DNA from: Bremerella sp. TYQ1
GTDB lineage: Bacteria > Planctomycetota > Planctomycetia > Pirellulales > Pirellulaceae
NCBI RefSeq assembly: GCF_020150455.1
Contig: NZ_CP083740.1
Span: 124,001 to 188,000, forward strand
Direction of reading: 5' to 3'
Length of the DNA stretch: 64,000 bases
Part shown: positions 1 to 9,525 of the stretch, in pieces
Position numbering within the stretch: the stretch's first letter is position 1
Layout: each line of letters begins with the position of its first letter
Notes under the pieces: model-generated
What the model was told of the DNA's origin: nothing
Seen by the model: only the letters and a program-made list of their open reading frames with translations
Database searches by the model: none
Translations under genes and position numbers: made by a program

Positions 1-1
1 T

Positions 2-271
2 GGACTTATCGGCATGGCGTCGATCTTTACCGCAGGCATTACGATTGCGATTGGCTCAATCGGGCCAGCACTGGGAGAAGGCCGCGCCGTTGCCCAGGCA
101 CTCAGCGCGATCGCTCAGCAGCCTGATGAAGCAAACCGAATTACGCGAACTCTCTTCGTTGGGTTAGCCATGGTCGAATCCACGGCCATTTATTGCTTTG
201 TTGTATCCATGATTTTGCTGTTTGCGAATCCTGTTTGGAACTACGTGATTCCAGCAACAACAGCAAACTGA
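2..271 (+). CDS. atpE: N-ATPase (Na+-type F-ATPase) subunit c, 5' end cut off
   Basis: This is the proteolipid ring subunit of the membrane rotor of an F-type ATPase. The reading frame is open from the window edge, and the residues before the first ATG (position 14) read Gly-Leu-Ile-Gly, which fits the start of helix 1, so the true start lies upstream of the window. Two hydrophobic helices flank a polar loop containing AIAQQPDEA. Counting from the ATG at 14, helix 2 carries Glu55-Ser56 and Tyr60 in VESTAIY, and helix 1 carries Glu22 in GEGRAV. In Na+-dependent c subunits these positions (Gln/Glu, Glu, Ser, Tyr) coordinate sodium, so Na+ transport is inferred. It is the first visible gene of the order E-F-A-G, typical of N-ATPase operons, in which atpD and atpC lie at the 5' end. 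Confidence 0.93.
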   Translation, partial: GLIGMASIFTAGITIAIGSIGPALGEGRAVAQALSAIAQQPDEANRITRTLFVGLAMVESTAIYCFVVSMILLFANPVWNYVIPATTAN

Positions 272-293
272 CGGGGTTACTAGGAGTTGGCAA

Positions 294-1073
294 GTGATTG
301 ATTGGTTCACCATTGTAGCCCAGATTGTCAATTTCCTGATTCTCGTAGGGCTCCTGAAGTACTTCCTCTATGGTCGTGTTATCGAGGCCATGGAGAAAAG
401 GGAACAGGTGATTGCCAGTAGCTGGGATGAGGTCAACTTGGCAAAAGAGGAAGCTCAACAGCAACGAGACTTGGCTGAGCAACACAACCGTGAGTTAGAA
501 GACCAGCGGCAAGAGGAACTGGTTCGAGTTCATGAAGAAGTAGAAGTACACCGACGGGAACTCACCGCGAAGGTGCGAGAAGAAGTCGATCAGGTCAAGG
601 CCCGTTGGTCTGCGGCAATTCGGGAAGAATCAACATCGTTCTTGCGTGACTTGCGGCGACGTGCGTCCGAGGAAGTATTTGCTGTCGCGCGTCGCGTATT
701 GGACGACTTGGCTGATACCGAATTGGAGCGACGCATCGCCGAGAAATTCATTGTGTTGTTGAATCAGTTGGGAGATCCCCAACGAAATGAGGTCATGGCA
801 TCGCTTCGGCAAGGCGAGAACACAGTTGTCGTTCAATCGGCATTCGCGTTGCCTGAAGACCTCCAGCAGCGTATTGCGGAAACCCTGCGGACTCGGTTTG
901 TGGATTCCATCGAAGTAACTTTCGAGCAAGCACCCGCGTTGATATGCGGCATCGCGATCCAGACCAATTCCCACAAGCTTGCATGGGAACTAGACGACTA
1001 CCTGACGGGTCTCGAGGAAAGTCTGCATGCTGCCCTGGAAGAAGAAACGCTGGCCTCGGCCTCAAACGCATGA
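294..1073 (+). CDS. atpF: N-ATPase subunit b with delta-like C-terminal domain
   Basis: Peripheral stalk subunit of the ATPase. The start is GTG at 294, supported by AGGAG at 282-286. The 259-residue protein is about 100 residues longer than an ordinary b subunit. One membrane helix (about residues 8-28) is followed by a charged coiled coil rich in Glu, Gln and Arg (about 40-130). The last ~90 residues resemble the C-terminus of subunit delta/OSCP: a VQSAFALPEDLQQRI segment, then GIAIQTNSHKLAWELDDYL. No separate atpH lies between this gene and atpA, so the delta role appears to be fused here, a known trait of N-ATPases. The fusion is read from sequence resemblance, not from an alignment. Confidence 0.9.
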   Translation: MIDWFTIVAQIVNFLILVGLLKYFLYGRVIEAMEKREQVIASSWDEVNLAKEEAQQQRDLAEQHNRELEDQRQEELVRVHEEVEVHRRELTAKVREEVDQVKARWSAAIREESTSFLRDLRRRASEEVFAVARRVLDDLADTELERRIAEKFIVLLNQLGDPQRNEVMASLRQGENTVVVQSAFALPEDLQQRIAETLRTRFVDSIEVTFEQAPALICGIAIQTNSHKLAWELDDYLTGLEESLHAALEEETLASASNA

Positions 1074-1113
1074 TTCGGTGAAATAGGCATTTGTAGAACC
1101 GGTTGGCAAGATC

Positions 1114-2649
1114 ATGGATCCATCAATCGAAACACTTCATGACGTTCTTGATCAAACGTTTGCCCTATTGAAACGTGTCCGAAATGTGAGTCCACGTCAA
1201 CTTGCTCCTGAGGAAGTGGGACGGGTTAGCTTCGTCGGCAACGGTATTGTAGGAGTCGACGGGCTGCCAGGCGTCCAGTCCCAAGAGCTCGTTCGGTTTC
1301 CAGGAGATCGACTGGGTATGGCATTCAATCTCGATCCAGACGAGGTAGGGGTGATCTTGCTCGATAGAGCAAAGGGATTGCATGCTGGGGGCGAAGTTCG
1401 ACGGACACAGCGTGTACTTGACGTACCAGTTGGCGAAACGCTTCTAGGGCGTGTAGTCGATGGCATCGGTCGACCCATTGATGGACTAGGGCCAATTCGA
1501 GCCGTTCGTCGCCTTCCAGTAGAACGTCCTGCGGCTGCCATCATGGATCGAGCTCCCGTTACGGTTCCGTTTCAGACCGGAATCAAAGTCATTGATACGT
1601 TGATTCCCATCGGGCGTGGCCAAAGACAGTTGGTACTCGGCGACCGGCAAACGGGCAAAACTGCGATTGCCGTCGACGCGATGATCAACCAACGCGACAA
1701 GCAGGTACTGTGTGTCTACTGTGCGATCGGGCAGCGTAGTTCTTCCGTGGCACGGGTCATTGAGGACCTGAAAGCCTACGGGGCAATTGAGCATACCGTC
1801 GTCGTTGCCACGACCGAAGATCATCCCCCGGGAGAACAGTACGTTGCGCCGTATGCCGCGATGAGCATTGCGGAACATTTCATGCAGCATGGGCGTGATG
1901 TGCTGGTTGTGCTCGATGATCTTACGAAACACGCGCGGGCATATCGAGAATTGTCTTTATTGCTTCGCCGTCCACCGGGACGAGAGGCTTTTCCCGGAGA
2001 TATCTTTTACGTTCACTCGCGATTGTTGGAACGTAGTACACACTTGCGAGAAGAGTTCGGCGGTGGTTCGGTAACGACGATGCCCATCGTCGAAACAGAG
2101 GCAGAAAACTTATCTGCCTATATTCCGACCAATTTGATATCGATTACGGATGGTCAGATCTACTTAACCCCCTCGCTTTTCGACAAGGGGATTTTGCCTG
2201 CTGTGGATATCGGCAAATCCGTTTCACGAGTTGGCGGCAAGACCCAACTCCGAGCCTTTCGCACGGTCGCAGGGGACTTGCGATTGTCGTACGCGCAATT
2301 CGAGGAGTTGGAAAGCTTTGCACGCTTCGGAACTCGATTAGATGTTGAGACTCGGAAGACGCTTGAACGAGGACGTCGTGTGCGCGAGATTTTCAAGCAG
2401 CCCCAGTACCATCCACTTTCTGTGGCCGAGCAAATCGCTGTGCTTGTGGCTGTTAATGGCGGGGTCTTTGACGAACAGCCTCTCCGTGTGGTCCGCCAAA
2501 TCGAGAGTGGGATCCGAGAGGCAATGTTGAAGACATTACCCGAACTAAGCAGGCGTTTAGAGTCAGGTTTAGTTGTTGCGCCAGAGGATTACGAGTTGAT
2601 CCTCCAAATGGCCCGTGAAGCGTCAGGGAATTCGCGTATCGAAAAGTAA
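1114..2649 (+). CDS. atpA: N-ATPase subunit alpha
   Basis: Non-catalytic nucleotide-binding subunit of the F1 head. Length (511 residues) is normal for the family. The Walker A motif GDRQTGKT is at about residues 176-183, and the arginine-finger region [10 protein letters not shown] is near residue 370. The N-terminal beta-barrel has [10 protein letters not shown] and the central [18 protein letters not shown] motif. It follows atpF after 40 bases, with ATG at 1114 giving the expected N-terminus. Its stop is immediately followed by the ribosome-binding site of atpG. Confidence 0.97.
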   Translation: MDPSIETLHDVLDQTFALLKRVRNVSPRQLAPEEVGRVSFVGNGIVGVDGLPGVQSQELVRFPGDRLGMAFNLDPDEVGVILLDRAKGLHAGGEVRRTQRVLDVPVGETLLGRVVDGIGRPIDGLGPIRAVRRLPVERPAAAIMDRAPVTVPFQTGIKVIDTLIPIGRGQRQLVLGDRQTGKTAIAVDAMINQRDKQVLCVYCAIGQRSSSVARVIEDLKAYGAIEHTVVVATTEDHPPGEQYVAPYAAMSIAEHFMQHGRDVLVVLDDLTKHARAYRELSLLLRRPPGREAFPGDIFYVHSRLLERSTHLREEFGGGSVTTMPIVETEAENLSAYIPTNLISITDGQIYLTPSLFDKGILPAVDIGKSVSRVGGKTQLRAFRTVAGDLRLSYAQFEELESFARFGTRLDVETRKTLERGRRVREIFKQPQYHPLSVAEQIAVLVAVNGGVFDEQPLRVVRQIESGIREAMLKTLPELSRRLESGLVVAPEDYELILQMAREASGNSRIEK

Positions 2650-2662
2650 AGGAGCTTCCCTT

Positions 2663-3547
2663 TTGGAAACTGTCGAGTTACTTAAGAGCCGTATCCAAAC
2701 TACTGAAGATTTGCACTCGGTGGTACGTACGATGAAAGCGTTGGCGGCCGTCAACATTCGTCAGTTGGAGAACGCAGTCGAATCCTTAGCCGAATATCGG
2801 CGTACCGTAGAATTGGGACTTCGCGTTGTCTTAAGCCAGGGCAGTGGCCGGGCGGTATTGGCCAGAGAGTCGGCCCAACATTCACTGGGAGCAATCGTGT
2901 TTGGTTCCGATCAAGGAATGTGCGGCCAGCTCAACGATCAAATAGCTGCGTATGCGTTGAAACAAATGGATTCGGGAGATTGTGCTTCCGAAGATCGAAC
3001 GATACTGGCCGTGGGAAGTCGCGTTTCGGCACGTCTCGAAGATGCCGGCCAGAGGCTGGAAGTAACGCTTCCGGTCGCCAGTTCCTTGAGCGGAATTACA
3101 CCACTTGTTCAAGAGCTATTGCTTCATATTGATCGATGGAGCAGCAACCAAGTGGTCGATCACATCGTGGTGTTTCATTGCCAACACCTCTCGCGGGCCG
3201 CTTATGTTCCGTGCAAGTTCGATTTGCTGCCCATCGACCGCCATTGGCTTAAGTCTCTGACGCAAGAAAAATGGCCCACGAAGATCTTGCCTACCTTCAC
3301 GATGAATCCCGAACAGCTTCTGTCTGCCTTGGTTCGTCAATATCTCTTCATTTCGCTTTACCGCGCATGCGCAGAATCGCTCGCCAGCGAGAATGCCAGC
3401 CGTTTGGTTGCCATGCGTGGTGCCGAACGAAACATCGGTGACAAGATCGAGGAGTTGACGAGGCTGTTTCACCAACAACGGCAAATGGCGGTCACGGAAG
3501 AACTGCTCGACATCGTGGTCGGCTTTGAGGCACTTGCTGAGAATTGA
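2663..3547 (+). CDS. atpG: N-ATPase subunit gamma (TTG start)
   Basis: Central rotor shaft of the F1 head. I place the start at TTG 2663 because AAAGGAG ends at 2654, eight bases upstream, and the product then begins METVELLKSRIQTTEDL, which lines up with the N-terminal helix of gamma subunits. An in-frame GTG at 2615 would add 16 residues overlapping atpA and lacks a comparable ribosome-binding site. The usual conserved RTMKALAA segment sits near residue 20, and the C-terminal helix contains ASRLVAMRGAERNI, matching the family's S.R...AM..A..N pattern. The length of 294 residues is normal. This is the last gene of the ATPase operon. Confidence 0.93.
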   Translation: METVELLKSRIQTTEDLHSVVRTMKALAAVNIRQLENAVESLAEYRRTVELGLRVVLSQGSGRAVLARESAQHSLGAIVFGSDQGMCGQLNDQIAAYALKQMDSGDCASEDRTILAVGSRVSARLEDAGQRLEVTLPVASSLSGITPLVQELLLHIDRWSSNQVVDHIVVFHCQHLSRAAYVPCKFDLLPIDRHWLKSLTQEKWPTKILPTFTMNPEQLLSALVRQYLFISLYRACAESLASENASRLVAMRGAERNIGDKIEELTRLFHQQRQMAVTEELLDIVVGFEALAEN

Positions 3548-3606
3548 AGAGCCTGCAAGCTATCTGAGTTGAGTAGTGGTTCAAAAAGTGGAATTCAAAA
3601 GCTCTA

Positions 3607-4641
3607 ATGAGCAACATGTTAAGTCTAATCATCACAATTTGTGGCGTGATTATCGCCTTGGTCGGAATCTTCGAAACATGGGTTGCCGTTCTTTACCCGC
3701 GCGCTTTCAATGGCCCCGTTACATCGGCAATCTACCGTAGCTATCACTACATTTCACAGCGAATACTTGGTCCAGAGAGCACGCTTTTGCTTTTCAGTGG
3801 CCCGGTACTGATCGTAATTCAGGTAGCTGCTTGGGCCTCTCTTCTGTTGCTCGGAGTGAGTTTGGTCGTTTGGCCGCAACTTGGAACAAGCATTGTGAGC
3901 GTCACTGATGTTACCGATCAACGCTTCGGCACTGCTGTCTACTACGCCGGGTATTGTATTACGACACTGGGAACAGGTGATTTGGTTCCAAAGACGACAT
4001 TTGCTCAAATGGTGACAACGACGGCGGCAGTTGTCGGTTTTAGTTTCTTCACGCTGGTTCTAGCCTACGTTATCTCAGTCTACAGTGCGCTCGAACGACG
4101 CAATCAATTTGCATCTGAGATCGACTATCGTATGGGGAGAACCGGTGACACCCTGGCCTATCTCAAGGGCTATCTCGCAACTAACGATGGTTCGCTCCTC
4201 AAGCAAGACATGTTCACACTGGCGTCGGGACTTGCTGATCTCTTGGAATCACACCACTTTTATCCCGCTTTGCACTATTTTCGATTCCGTGAGAAACGGT
4301 ACTCCATGAGCAGGATATTGCGATTCTGTCTCGAAGTATCTTCCGCTTTCCGTAGTTTGAATGAATCAGCATCTAAAAAAGAGAATCCGGAACCGGCTGA
4401 TCGGCTCTGGCACTCCAGCTTGCAAACACTCGAAGATACGATGGAGCATTTCGTGATATGTAGAGTACCGGGCAATCAAGAAGATATCACCATAGCGCTC
4501 CGGATTGCAGAGCATTTGAAATCTTGCAACACAGGAGCGAGATTTGATGAGGAAGTATTCGTCGCTGCCTATCAGAATGATTGCAAGCAATGGTTTGCTG
4601 ATCTTGAGTCATTAGCGCATTGTACAATGACCGACAATTGA
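3607..4641 (+). CDS. Two-helix potassium-channel-like membrane protein
   Basis: Predicted ion channel of the Ion_trans_2 type. A hydrophobic N-terminal helix (about residues 5-28) and a second helix (about 60-90) precede a pore segment with the filter-like motif TTLGTGDLV (about 119-127), then a strong helix ending near residue 160. The canonical K+ filter is TVGYGD; here Tyr is replaced by Thr, so selectivity is uncertain. The remaining ~180 residues are cytoplasmic with no RCK/TrkA nucleotide-binding motif that I can see. The gene starts 59 bases after atpG on the same strand and could be co-transcribed. A link to ion balance beside a Na+ pump is inference. Confidence 0.8.
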   Translation: MSNMLSLIITICGVIIALVGIFETWVAVLYPRAFNGPVTSAIYRSYHYISQRILGPESTLLLFSGPVLIVIQVAAWASLLLLGVSLVVWPQLGTSIVSVTDVTDQRFGTAVYYAGYCITTLGTGDLVPKTTFAQMVTTTAAVVGFSFFTLVLAYVISVYSALERRNQFASEIDYRMGRTGDTLAYLKGYLATNDGSLLKQDMFTLASGLADLLESHHFYPALHYFRFREKRYSMSRILRFCLEVSSAFRSLNESASKKENPEPADRLWHSSLQTLEDTMEHFVICRVPGNQEDITIALRIAEHLKSCNTGARFDEEVFVAAYQNDCKQWFADLESLAHCTMTDN

Positions 4642-4845
4642 GAGCTTGAAAGTGAATTCCTCGTTTGAACGAAATTGAAAACGCTTATTCGCGCGGTATT
4701 GTCATTTATGGCTAGAGTTATCCTGCTTCCAAGAGAGGCTAAGTTCCATGGCCATCCAGAGTAAAATTCGCGGCCAAGGTCAAGCCAAACGACGTTAAGT
4801 CGAACCGGCGTTTCTGTGACAAGTTGTGATTCAACCGGGTTAACC

Positions 4846-6345
4846 CTAGTGCCCCATCTTCATCAAGGGAGCTTTTTGATAGGTCTCAGGCGTACCGAAG
4901 CGTTGGACGATCTCTTCAAAGATCGCTCCCTTGGGGACGTCATCGGTTTCCATGACCTGTTGGTAAAGATCGTCCGGCAGGACTCGCAAAAGGGTCATCA
5001 GGCCGTGAACCGACTTGGGCCAGGTCGCTCGCATGCCTTGGACTTCGCGACGTGACCAGATGGCCTTCATGAACTTCTCGGACATCTGCATGCCCTGCAT
5101 CCCTTGCGGGTAGCCAGGGGTGGCAAAGCCCTCAGAATGCTTCATGTCGACCGGAGGACGTTGATCCAGGTTGGTCATATAGGCATCCACGTTTGATCCT
5201 TCGCGGATCCGCGGCCCGACTTGTTCCACCATGTGATTCATCATGTGATGGACCATATGACAGTGGAACATCCAGTCGCCGGGGTTGTTCGCAATGAACT
5301 CAAATTCAGCGGCCTGGGCGACTCCGACGAGTTCCGTATTGCGCGGAATCCAAGCCGACTTTGGCGTTCGAGCACCTTCTCGGCCGGTCAACCAGAACGT
5401 ATGTCCATGCAAGTGAATTGGGTGATGCTGCATTGGTGAAAAATCGAGCAAACGAATACGCACCCTCTCGCCATGTTTAACGACCAGCGGTGTCGTAAAA
5501 GGTCCACTACGACCGTTGATCGTGTGCCAATTCCAGTCCATTGACCAGGAATTGCTGATGGTCTGATTAGCCTTGATGTGAAAATTTTGAAACAACAGGC
5601 CAAAATCGCGATCGACCGGTGGATCAAAAACCTTCTTGGGATGAACGATGAACCAGCCGACCATGCCGAACGCTTCCTGCATCGCGACATGAGAGTGATA
5701 AAAGAAGGTCCCCTCCTCGTGTATGTCGAATTCGTAGACGTAGCTCTTGCCCGGCATGATCGGGTTCTGTGTCAACGTCATCGAGCCATCTTGCTGGACG
5801 GGCAGTTCAAAGCCGTGCCAGTGAACTGTCGTGGGTTCTGGCAGTTCGTTGTGGACGATAATCCGGACGCGATCTCCCTGGGTTACCTCGATCGTCGGGC
5901 CAGGCATTGAACCGTTGTAGCCCCACACATCCATTTCATAGCCCGGCAGGAACTCACGGCGGACGTTTTGCGCGACCAGTTCAAACTGCTTTGCTCCGTC
6001 TTTCATGACGTAGGGAAGCTTTTCCAGGTCTGGGGCAATAAACGGTGCTGGTCCCTCCTCGGTTGTGCGAAACCCAGGAACCAGCTTGCCGAGGTAGTAG
6101 TCGCTATCAGGATCATTTCCGCGGCTTGGCTTGAAGCGTGAGAAGCCATCGTATTCATCACGAACGGGGCTTTTCTTTGTGCCATCAGATACTGGAGGCG
6201 ATGTGATAGGACCGGCTTGAGGCGTAGCTGCCTCTTCGGGATCAACTGACTCTTGCGCGGAAAGTGTCGTCCCAGCGGCCAGAGACGCTGCGGCCAGCAT
6301 GCCAGACTTGATAAACTGTCGACGGGGTGAGGTCTCGCGTTCCAT
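4846..6345 (-). CDS. Tat-exported multicopper oxidase (copper-resistance type)
   Basis: Periplasmic oxidase probably involved in copper detoxification by oxidising Cu(I). The N-terminus has a twin-arginine signal (SPRRQFIKSG, residues 6-15) followed by an Ala-rich hydrophobic stretch. All four copper-ligand clusters are present: HWHG (175-178), HSH (217-219), HPIHLHGH (308-315) and HCHMVHHMMNHM (361-372). The last fits the type 1 pattern HCHxxxHxxxxM with an axial Met. The ~100 residues after that include a Met-rich stretch (PQGMQGMQMSEKFM) that could bind Cu(I). The gene lies 27 bases downstream of a TolC-like gene on the same strand, so the two are probably one operon. Substrate is not determined by sequence. 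Confidence 0.93.
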   Translation of the reverse strand: MERETSPRRQFIKSGMLAAASLAAGTTLSAQESVDPEEAATPQAGPITSPPVSDGTKKSPVRDEYDGFSRFKPSRGNDPDSDYYLGKLVPGFRTTEEGPAPFIAPDLEKLPYVMKDGAKQFELVAQNVRREFLPGYEMDVWGYNGSMPGPTIEVTQGDRVRIIVHNELPEPTTVHWHGFELPVQQDGSMTLTQNPIMPGKSYVYEFDIHEEGTFFYHSHVAMQEAFGMVGWFIVHPKKVFDPPVDRDFGLLFQNFHIKANQTISNSWSMDWNWHTINGRSGPFTTPLVVKHGERVRIRLLDFSPMQHHPIHLHGHTFWLTGREGARTPKSAWIPRNTELVGVAQAAEFEFIANNPGDWMFHCHMVHHMMNHMVEQVGPRIREGSNVDAYMTNLDQRPPVDMKHSEGFATPGYPQGMQGMQMSEKFMKAIWSRREVQGMRATWPKSVHGLMTLLRVLPDDLYQQVMETDDVPKGAIFEEIVQRFGTPETYQKAPLMKMGH

Positions 6346-6372
6346 GATCGGTTGATTCCTGAAAGATGTGGG

Positions 6373-7794
6373 TTAGCGAGGATTCGGCGTCGCATCCAAG
6401 TGACCAGGCGGTGTCGCCCCAGGAGCGGGATTTAAGCCACCGTGCAATAGAAAACCGTTAATCAATACTTCACTGGTACGGCGGGCAAGCAGCTGTTCGG
6501 TATACTCGATCCGGCGTAGCGTGTAGTCTCGATACGAGTGCAGCACATGGGGCCAGGCGAGGCGATCTTCTTTGTAACCTTGGAGCGAAGTGGCATAAGC
6601 TTGCTTCAGCTGAGGTAAAACCATCTCCTCGTAAGTCAGCACATGCTGAGCGGCAGTCAGGTACGTCTCGTACTGCATGGCCAGTCGCATCTTGAGGTCC
6701 ATTTCGGTTCGGAGAATCTCCTTCTGCTGCCGAACGTAATCGGCTTGAGCCTGACGATACGTTCCCTGATTGCGATCGTAGATGGGAAGCTCCATGCGAA
6801 CGCTCAAAGCTCCGGTCGTATCATTTGCCTCGAAGTTACGCCCGACGCCACCTCCAACAATCACATCGGGTACCCATTCCACACTCTCGCGATTGATTGT
6901 GATCTGGTCTTCCCTAAGTTTGGAATGCGCGGCGAGAATCTCCGGACTCTGGCTTAGCACCCGCTGTGCTACGGTATCGTAATCGATGAGATCGCTCGCA
7001 GTACGCAGATCGCCCGATAGCGGCAAAAAGGCGAGTTCCATGCCAACAAGCGAGCTGAGTTGGAGGAACTCACGACGGATGCGATTTTCAGCTTGAAGAA
7101 CGGAAAGCTGCTGTCGCCGCAATTCTGAGTTGGCGCGATGGAGATCGACTTGATTGGCCTGCCCGGCATTGAACATTTCCCGCGTCGTCGCCAAATCATC
7201 TTCGGCCGTCTTCAGAAGCTCTTTCTGGAGGTCGAGGATCTGCTGAGCCGCGAGTGTCTTAAAGTAGTGAATGCGGACATCGTTGCACACGCGAAACTGC
7301 TGAGCGACAGCCAAGTGCTCGGCGACTTTGGCCCGCTGAAGGTACTTGTCTCGGCTCAACTGAAGCTTGCCGGCCGTCACGAAACGTTGTTCGAGTTCCG
7401 CACCCTGCCACTCGCCTGCGGTACCTTCGACACCGATGTTCTCGGCGATATAAGCAATCATTGGGTTGGGATAGAGGCCCGCTTGTTGAGCTTTCGCCAA
7501 TTGCCCTGTGATTTGATACTGGGCTTGCAAGATGGTCGGATTGCTACGAGCGGCGAGTTCCAGCATTCCGTTGAGTGTGTGAACCTCTGTGGCATTGCCC
7601 TGGTTGGTGGTCAAGCCATTCCAACGTGTGCCTGGGGCTGCTGTGTCGAGTCCAATGTCCTGCGGTTCGGTCAGCATCTTTTCGATTGTCTGCTGTGCTG
7701 TAGGAGCAAGTTGTTGTCCCTGTACTGGTATTGCCAGCAGGGCGATTGAAATCGCGAGGGAACCAAGCAACTTGGAAAGTATGGAGGCGTCCAT
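6373..7794 (-). CDS. TolC-family outer membrane efflux protein
   Basis: Predicted outer-membrane channel of a tripartite exporter. I start at ATG 7794, where the product opens with a signal peptide (MDASILSKLLGSLAIS...). The longer open frame to 8100 would put ~100 uncharacteristic residues in front. Ribosome-binding evidence is weak for both, and ATG 7854 is another option. The mature protein has the two repeated OEP-type halves, with long amphipathic helices rich in Gln, Leu and Ala and an RRQQLSVLQAENR segment. The first half has PTILQAQYQITGQLAKA and NPMIAYIAENIG, typical of the CusC/CzcC branch. It is upstream of the multicopper oxidase in a likely operon and divergent from the persulfide dioxygenase gene. 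Confidence 0.88.
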   Translation of the reverse strand: MDASILSKLLGSLAISIALLAIPVQGQQLAPTAQQTIEKMLTEPQDIGLDTAAPGTRWNGLTTNQGNATEVHTLNGMLELAARSNPTILQAQYQITGQLAKAQQAGLYPNPMIAYIAENIGVEGTAGEWQGAELEQRFVTAGKLQLSRDKYLQRAKVAEHLAVAQQFRVCNDVRIHYFKTLAAQQILDLQKELLKTAEDDLATTREMFNAGQANQVDLHRANSELRRQQLSVLQAENRIRREFLQLSSLVGMELAFLPLSGDLRTASDLIDYDTVAQRVLSQSPEILAAHSKLREDQITINRESVEWVPDVIVGGGVGRNFEANDTTGALSVRMELPIYDRNQGTYRQAQADYVRQQKEILRTEMDLKMRLAMQYETYLTAAQHVLTYEEMVLPQLKQAYATSLQGYKEDRLAWPHVLHSYRDYTLRRIEYTEQLLARRTSEVLINGFLLHGGLNPAPGATPPGHLDATPNPR

Positions 7795-8098
7795 GAGCAC
7801 TCTGCCAAAGGGCAATCCTGAGAATCGATCGAACGATATCACTACCTTCGGCATGTCGTGCGAGGTCGTTCTACTGACACCCCTCGTGGCACTTCTTTTC
7901 AAGCGTTTCTTTGGTAAGCCATGACGGTTATCAGAAATGGGTACACTTGGGTTACCCAGCATCCAGCGGTTCGGCGTGATTCGATAAAGAAATGACAGCA
8001 CTGTCGAAATGATTAGGACGGTAAGGAACGGGTTTTGCAGTCGACAATGTCGACTATCTCGCGGACGAAATGCCTCTGACTTGCTAGGAGACGCACCC

Positions 8099-9499
8099 AT
8101 GACAATGGTCTTCGAAACGGTCCAGACTGAGGGAATTGCGGAGCTATCTTACCTGATAGGCGACAACGGTTCTCAAACGGCCGCTGTGGTTGATCCTCGA
8201 CCGAATGTTGAAGTCTATGTGACACTTGCCCGCAAACATGGGGTTTCCATCACTCATATTTTCGAGACGCACATTCATGCCGATTTCATGAGTGGCTCGC
8301 AGGAGTTGAGTCACCGGCTAGGAGAAGCCGATATCTACGTGAGCGGAGAAGGGAACGCTCAATATGATTTCCCCGTTCACAAAATCTACCACGGCGACCA
8401 ATTTGAATTTGGGAACGTTGTGCTGACCGCACGTCATACGCCTGGACATACCCCTGAGCATTTGTCGTACGAACTGGCCGACAAGGGCGAGGTTGATAAC
8501 CCTTGGGGTGTACTGACGGGGGACTCGTTGTTTGTGAACTCTGCCGGCCGCCCAGACTTACTGGGCGAGGATGAAACTGAGGAGCTTACCAAGCAGCTAT
8601 TCCACACTCTCCGCGACTATTACTTGAATTTGGAAGACGGTGTTCTCGTTTATCCATGCCACGGAGCCGGGTCGGCTTGTGGTGCCGATATTGGCGAGCG
8701 TCCTATGAGCACGATTGGGCGCGAACGAGGGTCGAACGAATTCCTTCAATATGAATCGTTTGAAGATTTTCGGAGGTTCGTCCAAAACGGAGCGCCCCCA
8801 GTCCCCCAGCACTATCCCATTTTGAAAAAGGTAAACGCGAAGGGACAAAAACGGATCGGAGCTGCGCCTTCGATACCAGGTTTACCCCCCGAAGAATTCC
8901 AACAAGCGATGGATGACGGCAAGTCTCAGCTTGTCGATACTCGCCAAATGTTGGCCTTCGGCGGTGGGCACATTCCTGGTGCGATTAATATCGGTGATCG
9001 CCCATCGCTATCCGTTTGGGCGGGAGACATGCTTTCGTACGAAAAGCCCATCCTTCTGGTTGTGGAGGACGAAACTCAACTTGATTGGATTACGTGGCAT
9101 TTTGCCTACGTTGGGCACACTAATTTCACGGGCTACCTGGCCGGCGGTATGAAGGCCTGGAGCAAGCAAGGGATGCCATTGACGACCTTGCCGCAACTCT
9201 CCGTACAGCAGTTGGCAAAACAGTTGGACCGATTTCAATTGCTCGATGTTCGATCCCCCAGCGAGTTTGAAAGCAGTCGGATCAAGGGGGCCAAGCATCA
9301 GTTCGTGGCCGAGATGCGAGATGGTCTCGACGACAACTTGGGCCTTGATCCGCAAGAGCCGGTGGCCGTCTACTGCGGCAGCGGCTATCGCGCAAGTATC
9401 GCTGCCAGTATTCTGCAAAGAGACGGCTTTAAGTACCCCTACAATGTGCCGGGGAGCATGCAGGCTTGGAAGAATGCTGGATTTAAGGTGGAAAAGTAA
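8099..9499 (+). CDS. Persulfide dioxygenase-like MBL-fold protein fused to two rhodanese domains
   Basis: Predicted sulfide-detoxifying enzyme that oxidises glutathione or other persulfides and passes sulfane sulfur to a rhodanese domain. Start ATG 8099 is supported by AGGAG at 8086-8090. The metallo-beta-lactamase domain (about 1-240) has ETHIHADF (His58, His60, Asp62). The second His of the usual HxHxDH motif is Phe, as in mononuclear-iron persulfide dioxygenases of the CstB type. HTPGHTPEHL and GDSLFVNSAGRPDL follow. The first rhodanese domain (about 265-365) lacks an active-site Cys; the second (about 370-466) has the active loop CGSGYRAS with Cys426. It heads a cluster with two YeeE/YedE genes, supporting a role in sulfur handling. 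Confidence 0.92.
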   Translation: MTMVFETVQTEGIAELSYLIGDNGSQTAAVVDPRPNVEVYVTLARKHGVSITHIFETHIHADFMSGSQELSHRLGEADIYVSGEGNAQYDFPVHKIYHGDQFEFGNVVLTARHTPGHTPEHLSYELADKGEVDNPWGVLTGDSLFVNSAGRPDLLGEDETEELTKQLFHTLRDYYLNLEDGVLVYPCHGAGSACGADIGERPMSTIGRERGSNEFLQYESFEDFRRFVQNGAPPVPQHYPILKKVNAKGQKRIGAAPSIPGLPPEEFQQAMDDGKSQLVDTRQMLAFGGGHIPGAINIGDRPSLSVWAGDMLSYEKPILLVVEDETQLDWITWHFAYVGHTNFTGYLAGGMKAWSKQGMPLTTLPQLSVQQLAKQLDRFQLLDVRSPSEFESSRIKGAKHQFVAEMRDGLDDNLGLDPQEPVAVYCGSGYRASIAASILQRDGFKYPYNVPGSMQAWKNAGFKVEK

Positions 9500-9525
9500 A
9501 CGGCTATCCGACACTGAGACATGCC

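Noticed and set aside
4837..4846. 10-base palindrome GGGTTAACCC at the end of the multicopper oxidase gene
   Set aside because: Too short and with no T-run; such palindromes occur by chance in a window of this size.
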